This document shows positions 9,401 to 17,767 of a stretch of DNA of 64,000 nt, one piece after another. Below the pieces are notes generated by a model, which made no database searches, was not told where the DNA came from, and saw only the letters and a list, made by a program, of their open reading frames with translations. The DNA lies in the NCBI RefSeq assembly GCF_003667505.1, contig NZ_RCVJ01000137.1, positions 20,663 to 84,662 of the forward strand. The letters run 5' to 3'. The position numbers were made by a program, and so were the translations under genes. Positions within the stretch are counted from its first letter, which is position 1, and the number at the start of each line of letters is the position of its first letter. Source of the DNA: Micromonospora sp. BL4 (GTDB lineage: Bacteria; Actinomycetota; Actinomycetes; Mycobacteriales; Micromonosporaceae).

Positions 9401-9684
9401 GTCGGATCATCCACCAGGTGTGGCTGCCGTACCACTTCGGGTTCGAGGGTCTGGTGACCGGTGACTCGGCCAACGACCTGTTCGGCATCAGCCTCGATCC
9501 CAACGTCCTGATCCAGGAGAGCAAGGTCGGCACCTGCGACGTCCGGCCTGGTCGACGACCGCGGGGCCAGGAGTTGCTGGACCTCGTCGCCGACTACCAG
9601 CGACGGTCCGGGGATCTCGGCCCGCACTATCCACCGCAGGTCACGACCGACGTCGCCGACAGCGGCCGCGACCCGGAGGTCTGA
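6409..9684 (+). CDS. fdhG: Selenocysteine-containing formate dehydrogenase, catalytic (alpha) subunit
   Basis: A continuous 1091-residue frame if the TGA at 6976-6978 is read as selenocysteine (residue 190). The context NQARI-U-HSATVPGL is the FDH-N/FDH-O active site, where Sec ligates Mo. N-terminal CPYCAVGC...LCPKGA binds a [4Fe-4S] cluster. Molybdopterin oxidoreductase domains follow, and the molydopterin-dinucleotide-binding domain is C-terminal (YVFTVSRLTEHHTAGG onward). The ATG at 6409 is preceded by GGAAGG; a GTG at 6385 is the alternative. The N terminus (MGVRSWFEGWPVYRQLTG) has no twin-arginine signal, so the active site should face the cytoplasm, unlike E. coli FdnG. It oxidises formate to CO2 and passes electrons to the FeS subunit, whose gene starts 3 nt downstream. 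It would be wrong to split this into a truncated gene plus a second ORF. Confidence 0.93.
6976..7007 (+). promoter_or_regulatory. Selenocysteine UGA codon with bacterial SECIS hairpin
   Basis: The TGA at 6976-6978 is followed after exactly 18 nt by the loop GGTCT (6997-7001). That loop is closed by GTCCCC (6991-6996) and GGGGAC (7002-7007). The E. coli fdhF SECIS, as I recall it, has the same GGUCU apical loop at the same 18-nt distance. SelB/tRNA-Sec recognition is inferred; no selA, selB, selC or selD gene lies in the window. Confidence 0.88.
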
Positions 9685-9686
9685 CG

Positions 9687-10730
9687 ATGCCCCATGCCAA
9701 CAGCCTGTACGGCCCACTCGACCCGGCACCCGACGCCGGCTACGTCGACGCCCCGCCGCGGATGGGGTTCTTCACCGACACCAGCGTCTGCATCGGCTGC
9801 AAGGCCTGCGAGGTGGCCTGCAAGGAATGGAACCTCGTCCCGGAGAGCGGCCGGGACCTGCTGGGCATGTCGTACGACAACACCGGGGCGCTGACCGCGA
9901 ACTCGTGGCGGCACGTCGCGTTCGTCGAGCAGCCTCGCCCGGCCGGTTGGGCGACACCGGCGTTCCTCGACACTCCGGACGGGCCGCCGGTCAGCCCGGC
10001 GACGGCGGAGGTCGCGGCGCACACCAGCACCGACACCGGAACGTACCCGGGTCTGCCGAGCGGCTCGCCGGGAGCGGCGGCCCGGATGTCGGGTGGGTCG
10101 GAGTTCCTCGGGATGCCGGGTGCGCACCCGCCGGGTCGGGGCAGCGGTGCGGAGGGGCGTACGGATTTTCGGTGGCTGATGATGTCGGATGTGTGCAAGC
10201 ACTGCACGCATGCGGCGTGTCTGGATGTCTGTCCGACGGGTTCGTTGTTCCGGACGGAGTTCGGCACGGTGGTGGTGCAGGAGGACATCTGCAACGGGTG
10301 TGGTTACTGCATTTCCGCCTGCCCGTACGGGGTGATCGATCAGCGTAAGGATGACGGTCGGGCGTGGAAGTGCACGTTGTGTTACGACCGGTTGGGTGTG
10401 GGGATGACTCCGGCGTGTGCGCAGGCGTGTCCGACGGAGTCGATCCAGTACGGGGAGTTGGAGGAGTTGCGGGAGCGGGCGGCGGCGCGGGTGGCGACGC
10501 TGCATGAGCGGGGGGTGCCCGAGGCGCGGTTGTACGGGCACGACCCGGACGACGGGGTGGGTGGTGACGGGGCGTTCTTCCTGTTGTTGGACGAGCCGGA
10601 GGTGTACGGGCTGCCACCGGACCCGGTCGTGACCACCCGCGACCTGCCGGCCATGTGGAAACGCGCCGGGCTCGCGGCGATGACGATGGCTGCCGCCACC
10701 GCGGTCGCGTTTCTGGGCAGGCGGCCATGA
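9687..10730 (+). CDS. fdhB: Formate dehydrogenase iron-sulfur (beta) subunit
   Basis: A 347-residue electron-transfer protein with four [4Fe-4S] motifs: CIGCKACEVACKEWN near residue 31, CKHCTHAACLDVCPTGS near 170, CNGCGYCISACPYGV near 203, and CTLCYDRLGVGMTPACAQAC near 230. A single hydrophobic helix at the C terminus (~325-343) probably anchors it to the membrane, as in FdnH/FdoH. About 100 extra residues lie between clusters 1 and 2 and are low in conserved motifs. The gene starts 3 nt after the alpha subunit and overlaps the NrfD-like gene by 4 nt. From about 10160 to 10600 codon choice shifts markedly to TGT, GAT, TTG and GTG, unlike its own 5' part. Confidence 0.92.
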   Translation: MPHANSLYGPLDPAPDAGYVDAPPRMGFFTDTSVCIGCKACEVACKEWNLVPESGRDLLGMSYDNTGALTANSWRHVAFVEQPRPAGWATPAFLDTPDGPPVSPATAEVAAHTSTDTGTYPGLPSGSPGAAARMSGGSEFLGMPGAHPPGRGSGAEGRTDFRWLMMSDVCKHCTHAACLDVCPTGSLFRTEFGTVVVQEDICNGCGYCISACPYGVIDQRKDDGRAWKCTLCYDRLGVGMTPACAQACPTESIQYGELEELRERAAARVATLHERGVPEARLYGHDPDDGVGGDGAFFLLLDEPEVYGLPPDPVVTTRDLPAMWKRAGLAAMTMAAATAVAFLGRRP

Positions 10731-11740
10731 CGGACACGACGCGACCCGACAGGCAGCGCCAGGCCGGTCGAGGGCGTGGCCACGGCGGCGAACAGCTGAC
10801 CGTGCCGCCCGCCGACTTCAGCTCCTACTACGGCCGGCCGGTCCTCAAGCCGCCGGTGTGGAAGCACGACATCGCCGGTTACCTGTTCACCGGCGGCCTC
10901 GCCGCGGGGAGCGCCCTGATCGGCGCGGGCGCCCAACTGACCGGACGGCCCGGACTGCGGACGGTGAGCCGCTGGACGGCCCTCGGTGGGGTCGCCGCCA
11001 GCACGTACCTCCTGGTTCACGACCTCGGGCGGCCAGCCCGGTTCCACCACATGCTCCGGGTGGCGAAGCTGACCTCGCCGATGTCGGTCGGCACCTGGAT
11101 CCTCGCCGCGTTCGGACCGATGGCCGGCGTGGCCGCGGTCGCCGAGCTTGCGCCGCTGCTTCCACAGCACGGTGCGCTCGGGCTCGCCCGCCGACTGGCG
11201 CCGCCCGTCGGTGACATCGCCGGTCTGGCCGCCGCGGCCACCGCGCCGGCGCTGGCCACCTACACCGGGGTGCTGCTCGCCGACACCGCCGTACCGTCCT
11301 GGCACGACGCGTATCCGTCGTTGCCGTTCGTCTTCGCCGGCAGCGCGCTCGCCGCCGCGTCCGGGGTCGGGCTGATCGCGGCACCGGCCGCGGAGACCGC
11401 CCCGCTGCGGCGACTCGCCGTGGCCGCCGCGACCATCGAACTTGTCGGCGGTCGCCGGATGGAGCGGCTGGGCGTGACCGGCGAGCCCTACGCGCACGGA
11501 CGCAGCGGCCGACTGGTTCGGGCGGGGCGCGCGCTGCTCGCGGTGGGCACCGTCGCCGCACTGGTCAACCGGCGCAGCAGAATCCTGTCGGCCATCTCCG
11601 GCGCGGCCCTCGTGGCATCGTCCGTCGCCACCCGGTTCGGCGTCTTCGAGGCCGGCAGGGTGTCCGCGCGCGATCCGAAGTACACGGTCCTGCCGCAACG
11701 GGAGCGGCTCGACCAGCACGGGCCGACGGCCGGCCGTTAG
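10727..11740 (+). CDS. nrfD: NrfD/PsrC-like membrane anchor subunit of formate dehydrogenase
   Basis: A 337-residue polytopic membrane protein of the NrfD/polysulfide-reductase-membrane-subunit family. An N-terminal soluble stretch (PPADFSSYYGRPVLKPPVWKH) leads into eight or so membrane segments. It has the GYLFTGGLAAGSAL and LVHDLGRPARFHHMLRVAK motifs typical of NrfD. It replaces the cytochrome b gamma subunit of E. coli FDH-N and should pass electrons to menaquinone. The ATG was chosen because it overlaps the beta-subunit stop (ATGA). A strong hairpin follows the gene. Confidence 0.85.
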   Translation: MTDTTRPDRQRQAGRGRGHGGEQLTVPPADFSSYYGRPVLKPPVWKHDIAGYLFTGGLAAGSALIGAGAQLTGRPGLRTVSRWTALGGVAASTYLLVHDLGRPARFHHMLRVAKLTSPMSVGTWILAAFGPMAGVAAVAELAPLLPQHGALGLARRLAPPVGDIAGLAAAATAPALATYTGVLLADTAVPSWHDAYPSLPFVFAGSALAAASGVGLIAAPAAETAPLRRLAVAAATIELVGGRRMERLGVTGEPYAHGRSGRLVRAGRALLAVGTVAALVNRRSRILSAISGAALVASSVATRFGVFEAGRVSARDPKYTVLPQRERLDQHGPTAGR

Positions 11741-11747
11741 CGCGGAA

Positions 11748-11788
11748 CGCCCCGGGCCGCCTACCAGCTAGGTAGGTGGCCCGGGGCG
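11748..11788. terminator. Strong bidirectional terminator hairpin
   Basis: Bases 11748-11765 pair with 11771-11788 (18 bp, one G-U type mismatch) around the loop AGCTA. It sits between the convergent formate dehydrogenase operon and the MFS gene and could end transcription from both sides. Confidence 0.8.
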
Positions 11789-11826
11789 TGTCGGCGGTCA
11801 GCCAGCCACCAGCGGCGCGGCTGACG

Positions 11827-13389
11827 TCAGCCGGTGAACAGCTTCGCGGCGGTGATGGCGGTCTGGACGATGCCGTATCCGAGCAGCGCCGTGACGAGCA
11901 GCCACGAGAGCCAGAGGCGCCCGGTCTGGTTGCCGACCTGCTTCGGCACCGACGGTTGACTTTCCGGGCCCAGGGCGACCGGCTCGGTCACCGTGGCACG
12001 CGCCACCGGCGAGGTTGGCCCCCGGTCGGGCTCGTGGAACCGCTCCGGCACGGCGCGGACCAGCAGGTTGGCGATGAAGCCGATGGCGAGGACGCCGACC
12101 ATGGTGAACAGCGCGGGCCGGTACGCCGACGCGGTGAGGGTGCCGGGCTTGCCCTGCGTGTCGAGGATGCCGTTGACGATCAGCGGCCCGGCGATGCCCG
12201 CCGCCGACCAGGCGGTCAGGAGTCGGCCGTGGATGGCGCCGACCTGGAAGGTGCCGAACAGGTCCCGCAGGTAGGCGGGGGCGGTGGCGAAACCGCCGCC
12301 GTAGAACGAGATGATGGCGGCGGCGATCAGCACGAAGACCGCCGTCGCGGCGTGGCCGGCGATGGCCAGCAGCGCGTAGAGCACCATGCCCACGCCGAGG
12401 TAGACCATGTAGATGGGCTTGCGGCCGATGAGGTCGGACGTCGTCGACCAGACGAACCGTCCGGCCATGTTGAACAGCGACAGCACGCCCACGAAACCGG
12501 CCGCCGCCGACACCGAGACGGCGCTGACGCCGTTGTCCCGGAAGAAGTCCTGGATCATCGGGCTGGCCTGTTCCAGGATGCCGATGCCCGCGGTGACGTT
12601 GCAGAACAGCACGATCCACAGCAACCAGAACGAACGGGTGCGTACGGCGTTCGACGCGGACACGCTCGCCCGTGTCACCAGCGGCTTGCTGGCGACGCGC
12701 GTGGGGTCGAACCCGGCGGGCCGCCAGTCCGGCGCGGGTACGCGGACGTTGAACGGCCCGAACATCATGATCACGAAGTATCCGATGGCGAACGTGACGA
12801 AGAGTGCCACCAGGGCGTGCCCTGATGCCACCGCGGCCGGGTTGGCAGGGTTGTAGCCGGGGTCGTACAGGGAGAGCAGCTGGCGCGCGAGCGGGCCGGC
12901 GACCAGGGCACCGCCGCCGAAACCCATGATGGCCAGGCCGGTCGCGAGGCCGGGCCGGTCCGGGAACCACTTGATCAGCGTGGAGACCGGCGAGATGTAG
13001 CCGATACCGAGCCCGATGCCGCCGACGACGCCGTACCCGAGGTAGAGGAGCCACAGTTGCTTGGTCGCGATGCCGAGCGCACCGATCAGGAACCCGGCGG
13101 CCCAGAAACAGGCGGAGACGAACATCGCCCGGCGCGGTCCGTTGCGCTCCACCCACCGGCCACCCACGGCAGCGGACGAACCCAGCATGACGATGGCGAT
13201 GCTGAAGATCGCCCCGATCGCCGTCTGGCTGGCGTCGAAGTGCGCGATGAGGGAGTTCTTGTAGACGCTCGTCGCGTAGACCTGCCCGATGCAGACATGC
13301 ACGGCCAGCGCCGCGGTCGGGATGAGCCAACGGCTGTATCCCGGTGGAGCGACCGTGTGCCGAGGATCGAATACCGACAGCATGGGCAT
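11827..13389 (-). CDS. OFA-family (oxalate/formate antiporter-like) MFS transporter
   Basis: A 520-residue 12-TM major facilitator. The N terminus (SRWLIPTAALAVHVCIGQVYATSVYKNSL) and GGIGLGIGYISPVSTLIKWFPDRPGLATG are characteristic of the oxalate:formate antiporter family. An extended loop lies in the middle (~205-245) and a C-terminal extension after ~450 includes one more hydrophobic helix. The ATG at 13389 was chosen because AGGAGGT precedes it by 7 nt; an upstream in-frame GTG falls inside that Shine-Dalgarno sequence. It converges on the formate dehydrogenase operon, which makes formate or oxalate import a reasonable but unproven function. Confidence 0.85.
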   Translation of the reverse strand: MPMLSVFDPRHTVAPPGYSRWLIPTAALAVHVCIGQVYATSVYKNSLIAHFDASQTAIGAIFSIAIVMLGSSAAVGGRWVERNGPRRAMFVSACFWAAGFLIGALGIATKQLWLLYLGYGVVGGIGLGIGYISPVSTLIKWFPDRPGLATGLAIMGFGGGALVAGPLARQLLSLYDPGYNPANPAAVASGHALVALFVTFAIGYFVIMMFGPFNVRVPAPDWRPAGFDPTRVASKPLVTRASVSASNAVRTRSFWLLWIVLFCNVTAGIGILEQASPMIQDFFRDNGVSAVSVSAAAGFVGVLSLFNMAGRFVWSTTSDLIGRKPIYMVYLGVGMVLYALLAIAGHAATAVFVLIAAAIISFYGGGFATAPAYLRDLFGTFQVGAIHGRLLTAWSAAGIAGPLIVNGILDTQGKPGTLTASAYRPALFTMVGVLAIGFIANLLVRAVPERFHEPDRGPTSPVARATVTEPVALGPESQPSVPKQVGNQTGRLWLSWLLVTALLGYGIVQTAITAAKLFTG

Positions 13390-13744
13390 CGTCCGCACCT
13401 CCTGCGGCTGCGTGGGCCGACGGTGGCGCAGAGCAGGCCGAAGCCTCGCACCGTCACAGTGCCCACTGGGCAGAATCCACGCGTACCCGGATCACCGCCG
13501 GGTCGGTAATCTCGCCGGACCCACGGCAGTGTGCCGAGCGGCGCCGCCGCAGTGGCGGCCCGGCGCACGTCTGGCGTCAGCCGTTGACCGGCTGTACCTC
13601 ACGTTACGTGCCAACCGGTCGGCAGCTTGTGGTTACCGAAAAACGCGGCCACGGCACCGGTGGCCAGCGACGACGGCGTGCCGGCGGAGCGCGCAGAGAC
13701 GGGGGCGGGCCATCTCGGCCCGCCCCCGTTCGCACAGGCGCAGC
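13390..13744. other. 355-bp intergenic region
   Basis: No credible gene is seen. It holds the leader of the OFA transporter and the terminator of the DHA2 transporter gene. A short symmetric element CACGTTACGTG (13600-13610) sits between GACCGG (13586-13591) and CCGGTC (13615-13620). It may be an operator for the OFA gene, but the spacing to its start (about 210 nt) is long. Confidence 0.4.
13699..13729 (-). terminator. Terminator hairpin after DHA2 transporter
   Basis: ACGGGGGCGGGCC (13699-13711) pairs perfectly with GGCCCGCCCCCGT (13717-13729) around a 5-nt loop. It lies 16 nt past the stop codon of the leftward MFS gene. Confidence 0.75.
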
Positions 13745-15322
13745 TCAGTGAGTCGCCGCCTTCGCGGCTGCTTCCTCCTGTGCGCGTCGTTCGTCCCCGC
13801 TGAGGGTGTGGAGCGGCTTTTCCTTGATGAACAGCACGACGATCAGCGCGATCAGCGCGATCGGGGCGCCGACCAGGAACAGGTCCGCGGTGGCGGTGCC
13901 GTACACGTCCTGCACGATGCGCAACACCGGCTCGGGCAGGGTGGACAGGTCGGGCACCTCGGCGGAGCCGCCACCGGCCGCGGCCGGGCCGAGCCGCTCA
14001 GTCGTCAGCGAGGTCACCCGGTTCGCCAGGACCGCGCCGAGGGCGCTGACCCCGATCGCGCCGCCCATGCTACGGAAGAACGTCAGCACGGAGGTGGTGG
14101 CACCGAGCTCGTGGGCCGGCACGTCGTTCTGCGCGGCGAGCACGAGGTTCTGCATGAGCATGCCGACGCCGACGCCCAGCACGGCCATGTAGATCGACAG
14201 CACGACGACGCTGGTGTTGGCGTCGATGGTGCCCAGCAGCAGCATCCCGACGGTCATCACCGCGGCGCCGGCCACCAGGTACGCCTTCCACCGGCCGTAC
14301 TTCGTGATGAGCTGGCCGGCCACCGTCGACGAGACGAGCAGACCGAAGATCATCGGGAGGCTCATCAGGCCCGCGACGGTGGGTGACTTGCCCAGCGAGA
14401 TCTGGAAGTACTGGGACAGGAAGACGGTGCCGCCGAACATCGCGACACCGACCAGCACGCTGGCGATGGTGGCCAGGGAGACCGTGCGGTTGCGGAAGAT
14501 GCTCAGCGGGACGATCGGCTCCGCCGCCCGCGACTCGACGACCACGGCCAGCGCCAGCAGAACCAGACCGCCGATGACCATCAGGGCCGTCCAACCGGAG
14601 GCCCAGTCGAACTTGTTCCCGGCCAGGGACGACCAGATCAGCAGCGTGGAGACGCCCGTGGTGATGAGCAGGGCGCCCAGCCAGTCGATCTTTGCCTTGC
14701 GACGGACGACCGGCAGGTGCAGGGTGCGCTGGAGCAGGACGATGGACAGGATGGTGAACGGAACCCCGATCAGGAAGCACCACCGCCAGCCCAACCAGGA
14801 CGTGTCGACGAGCAGGCCACCGATCAGCGGACCGGCGATGGTGCCGACGCCGAAGACCGCGCCGAAGATGCCGGCGTAGCGGCCCAGCTCACGGGGCGGG
14901 ATCATCGCCGCCATGACGATCGTGGCCAGCGCCGTCATGCCGCCGGCGCCGATGCCCTGTACGACCCGGCTGATCAGCAGCACCTCGACGTTCGGCGTGA
15001 AGCCCGCGATCAGTGAACCCACCACGAACAGCCCCAGCGACAGCTGGATCAGCAGCTTCTTGCTGTAGAGGTCGGCCATCTTGCCCCAGAGCGGCACGGT
15101 CGCCGTCATGGCGAGCAGTTCGCTGGTGACGATCCAGGTGTAGACGGTCTGGCTGCCGTTCAGGTCGGCGATGATCCGCGGCAGCGCGTTCGCCACCACC
15201 GTGGAGGCGAGGATGGACACGAACATGCCGACCATCAGGCCGGAGAGGGCCTGAAGAACCTCCCGACGCGACATGCGCGTGCTGACATCGGCCACGTCAG
15301 CGGGCGGGGCGGTTGTGGTCAT
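13745..15322 (-). CDS. DHA2-family multidrug efflux MFS transporter
   Basis: A 525-residue, 14-TM drug:proton antiporter of the EmrB/QacA type. Visible motifs are ASTVVANALPRIIADLNGS in TM1 (the family D/N-x-T-I-V-N-x-A-L-P motif, here with T-V-V-A), WGKMADLYSKKLLI (motif A) and GIGAGGMTALATIV in TM5. The ATG at 15322 follows AAGAGAG. It lies 72 nt downstream of a TetR gene in the same orientation, the usual regulator-pump arrangement. The C-terminal charged tail (DERRAQEEAAAKAATH) is cytoplasmic. The substrate cannot be read from the sequence. Confidence 0.88.
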   Translation of the reverse strand: MTTTAPPADVADVSTRMSRREVLQALSGLMVGMFVSILASTVVANALPRIIADLNGSQTVYTWIVTSELLAMTATVPLWGKMADLYSKKLLIQLSLGLFVVGSLIAGFTPNVEVLLISRVVQGIGAGGMTALATIVMAAMIPPRELGRYAGIFGAVFGVGTIAGPLIGGLLVDTSWLGWRWCFLIGVPFTILSIVLLQRTLHLPVVRRKAKIDWLGALLITTGVSTLLIWSSLAGNKFDWASGWTALMVIGGLVLLALAVVVESRAAEPIVPLSIFRNRTVSLATIASVLVGVAMFGGTVFLSQYFQISLGKSPTVAGLMSLPMIFGLLVSSTVAGQLITKYGRWKAYLVAGAAVMTVGMLLLGTIDANTSVVVLSIYMAVLGVGVGMLMQNLVLAAQNDVPAHELGATTSVLTFFRSMGGAIGVSALGAVLANRVTSLTTERLGPAAAGGGSAEVPDLSTLPEPVLRIVQDVYGTATADLFLVGAPIALIALIVVLFIKEKPLHTLSGDERRAQEEAAAKAATH

Positions 15323-15394
15323 TGACGCTCTCTTTTCGGGGTCTTGTCGGAGTGGCTGGCCCCGGAGCCGGTGCACCGGGGCGGAGACTGGTGG

Positions 15395-16015
15395 TCAGGC
15401 CGGGTGTGGTGGATCCGGCAGGCCGGCGGCGACCGCGGCGAACGACTCGTCCACGAAGTCGCGCAGGGGCCGGCTGTCGTCGTCGGCGGCCCAGCGCAGC
15501 ATCGCGGTGCGGAAGGTCGCGCCGGCCACAGCGGTGACCAGCGCCGGGTGGCCGTGGTCGGGATCGACGCCGAGGCGGGCGGCGATGGTCGTGATCATGG
15601 CCCGCTCGGTCTCGATGTTCCCCGCCATCAGCCGGGGCAGCAGCGCGGGGTTCTGGGCGATGACCGCCAACCGCAGTCGCCACAACTCCCGGTCGGCCTG
15701 CATCGTGTCGACCGCCTCGTCGAGGGCGAGTCGCACGGCCTGCAACGCCGGCACCTCCTGCGGGGCGGTGGCCAGCCGCGCCACGACCGGCGTGCCGTCG
15801 AGCGCCGGATCGTCGGTAAGCGCCTCGTCCTTGCAGGTGAAGTAGTTGAAGAAGGTGCGCGAGGAGACGTCGGCGGCCTCGCTGATCTCCTCCACCGTCA
15901 CGTGCTCCAGGCCGCGTTCGGCGACCAGCCGCAGCGCGGCGGCGGTCAGCGCGGCCCGCGTCTGCCGCTTCTTGCGGTCACGACGCCCGGTGGCGGCCTG
16001 GTCGGTATCGGTCAC
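15395..16015 (-). CDS. TetR-family regulator of the DHA2 pump
   Basis: A 206-residue repressor. The N-terminal helix-turn-helix spans about residues 18-65 (TRAALTAAALRLVAERGLEHVTVEEI then ADVSSRTFFNYF). The C-terminal ligand domain belongs to the class often annotated TetR_C with MFS pumps. It starts at GTG and no Shine-Dalgarno sequence is visible. An inverted repeat 19-39 nt upstream of the start is a plausible autoregulatory operator. Co-directional placement with the pump suggests that the regulator and pump are induced together by a pump substrate. Confidence 0.85.
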   Translation of the reverse strand: MTDTDQAATGRRDRKKRQTRAALTAAALRLVAERGLEHVTVEEISEAADVSSRTFFNYFTCKDEALTDDPALDGTPVVARLATAPQEVPALQAVRLALDEAVDTMQADRELWRLRLAVIAQNPALLPRLMAGNIETERAMITTIAARLGVDPDHGHPALVTAVAGATFRTAMLRWAADDDSRPLRDFVDESFAAVAAGLPDPPHPA

Positions 16016-16033
16016 CCGGGGAGGCTAGAAGGC

Positions 16034-16054
16034 AACTTGCGGATCCTGCAAGTT
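16034..16054. promoter_or_regulatory. TetR-type operator upstream of the TetR-DHA2 pair
   Basis: AACTTGC (16034-16040) and GCAAGTT (16048-16054) form 7-bp arms with a 7-nt spacer, a geometry common for TetR dimers. The site is just upstream of the GTG start of the regulator. Confidence 0.55.
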
Positions 16055-16055
16055 T

Positions 16056-16898
16056 TTATTCTGTGAAGTGATGTTCCTGACCCACCCGGTCCGGTCGATC
16101 GGTGCGGGGCACGGCACCGGTCGTCTCCAGGATGAGCGCGGCGACCAGATCCGGGTCGTCACTCATCGGCACGTGCCCGCAGCCGGGCATCGTCACCACC
16201 CGGGCCGCCGGCAGGCCGGCCCGGGCGCGCTCGGCCTGGTGTACGCCGAAGATCCGGTCGCAGTCACCCCAGCCGATGGTCACCGGCACCGTCGTGTCGG
16301 CCAGCCGGAGACCGTCGAAGCGGTAGTCGCGGGCGGCCCTGGCCACGGCGCTGAAGCCGAGCCCACGCCGTAGGGCGAGCGCGTCGCCCAGCGCGCGGTC
16401 GACGTCCAACAGCCTCGGACGGGCCACCAGCGGCGCGAAGCACATCGCCCGCAGGTACGCCGAGCGCAGGGCGACCCGCATGATCGGGGTGGGCAGGTAC
16501 GAGTTGGCTCGCAACATCGTGAGGATGGCCAGGGCCCGTCGGCGCTCCGCGGGGGTGAAGAAGCCGGCGGGGGAGAAGGCGGTGGCCGAGGCGACCGCCC
16601 CGGTGGCGGCGAGTTCCAGGCTGATCGCCCCTCCGAGGCTGTAGCCGGCCACGTGCGGGCGCTCCAGCCCCCACCCGGTCAGGACCGGCAGGATCCCGGC
16701 GACGGTGCCGGCCATGTCGGCGGGCATGCCGGCGTCGGGCACCGGGGAGTTCCCGAAGCCGGGCAGGTCGAGCGCGATCACCTCGTGGTGGGCGGTCAAC
16801 CGGTCGAACACCGGTTCCCAGGCCTGGTGGCGGTGGCCGATGCCGTGGATGAGCACGAGCGGCTCACCGCTGCCCGCGCGACGGAAGTGAACGGTCAC
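16056..16898 (-). CDS. Alpha/beta-fold hydrolase
   Basis: A 280-residue single-domain hydrolase. The oxyanion region is LVLIHGIGHRHQAW, the nucleophile elbow GYSLGG has Ser87, the Asp region is TIGWGDCDRIF and the His is in MPGCGHVPM near residue 252. No signal peptide is seen, so it is cytoplasmic. The GTG start at 16898 follows GGAGGGG and sits 2 nt after the stop of the SDR gene. It is the last gene of a TetR-DUF4873-SDR-hydrolase operon beside a diiron oxygenase, so an ester or lactone intermediate is a likely substrate. The exact reaction is unknown. Confidence 0.82.
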   Translation of the reverse strand: MTVHFRRAGSGEPLVLIHGIGHRHQAWEPVFDRLTAHHEVIALDLPGFGNSPVPDAGMPADMAGTVAGILPVLTGWGLERPHVAGYSLGGAISLELAATGAVASATAFSPAGFFTPAERRRALAILTMLRANSYLPTPIMRVALRSAYLRAMCFAPLVARPRLLDVDRALGDALALRRGLGFSAVARAARDYRFDGLRLADTTVPVTIGWGDCDRIFGVHQAERARAGLPAARVVTMPGCGHVPMSDDPDLVAALILETTGAVPRTDRPDRVGQEHHFTE

Positions 16899-16900
16899 GA

Positions 16901-17767
16901 CTACCCCTCCACGGAGGTCCTGCCGAAGGAACGCCCCAGCTGGCGTACCTCGTCTTCCATCTGGTCGACCATGCTTCGCCCGCCGAACCGGGTGATCAGC
17001 GCGTCCGAGAACCCGCTCAACACCACCGGTCGCAGCGCCTGCACCACGGCGAGCGAGCGCGGCACGTAGGCCTTGCGTTTGCGTCGTTCGATGCCCCGCA
17101 GCAGGGCGTCGACGCACTGCTCGACGGGTACGACGGTGGACAGCGGCCACGGCAGCCGGCGCAGCGTGTCGCGGAACGACGCCAGGTCGGCACGAATGTC
17201 GCGGACGAGATCGGTGTCGATCCAGATCGGGTGCGCGGTGCCGACGGTGACGCCGCGCTGGCGGGCCTCCAGGCGCAGCACGTTCGCGAACTGCTCCACG
17301 CCCGCCTTCGACGCGCAGTAGGCCGCCATGCCGGGCATCGCCGCGAAGGCGGCGGCGGACGAGACGATGAGCACGTGGCCGCGGGCGGCCGTGACGTGCG
17401 GCAGCGCCGCGCTGACCGTGCGGATCGCGCCGCAGAGGTTCACCTCGACGGTACGGACCAACGCGTCGACCGGCCCCACGGCGACGGTGCCGAGGTTCGC
17501 GATGCCGGCGTTCGCCACGACCACGTCGATGCCGCCGAAGCGGTCCACGGTGGAGGCGACGGCGGCGTCCAGAGCCGCCTGATCGGTGACGTCACACTCG
17601 TACCAGTGCGCGTCCAGTTCGGCGCTGAGCTGCTTGAGCAGCTCGGCTTCCAGGCCCACGACGGCGACCTGGGCGCCGCGGGCGACGGCCGCGCGGGCCA
17701 GGTGCGCCCCGATCCCGCGTGCGGCGCCGGTGATGAGCAGGGTCCTGCCCGCCAGGTCATACCGCAT
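16901..17767 (-). CDS. Short-chain dehydrogenase/reductase
   Basis: A 288-residue classical SDR. The cofactor motif TGAARGIG is at residues 13-20, NAG is in VVANAGIANLG, the catalytic Ser is in SSAAAF and the YxxxK motif is YCASK. The C-terminal 50 residues extend beyond the fold and resemble SDRs of mycolate or lipid-type clusters. The ATG at 17767 was chosen on the GGGAG Shine-Dalgarno sequence and homology start (MRYDLAGRTLLITG). It overlaps the DUF4873 gene by 11 nt. Likely an NAD(P)-dependent alcohol/ketone oxidoreductase working with the neighbouring oxygenase and hydrolase. Confidence 0.85.
   Translation of the reverse strand: MRYDLAGRTLLITGAARGIGAHLARAAVARGAQVAVVGLEAELLKQLSAELDAHWYECDVTDQAALDAAVASTVDRFGGIDVVVANAGIANLGTVAVGPVDALVRTVEVNLCGAIRTVSAALPHVTAARGHVLIVSSAAAFAAMPGMAAYCASKAGVEQFANVLRLEARQRGVTVGTAHPIWIDTDLVRDIRADLASFRDTLRRLPWPLSTVVPVEQCVDALLRGIERRKRKAYVPRSLAVVQALRPVVLSGFSDALITRFGGRSMVDQMEDEVRQLGRSFGRTSVEG

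Noticed and set aside
13600..13610. CACGTTACGTG as a firm operator
   Set aside because: It is short, about 210 nt from the nearest start, and without supporting promoter boxes, so it is only mentioned in the intergenic entry.
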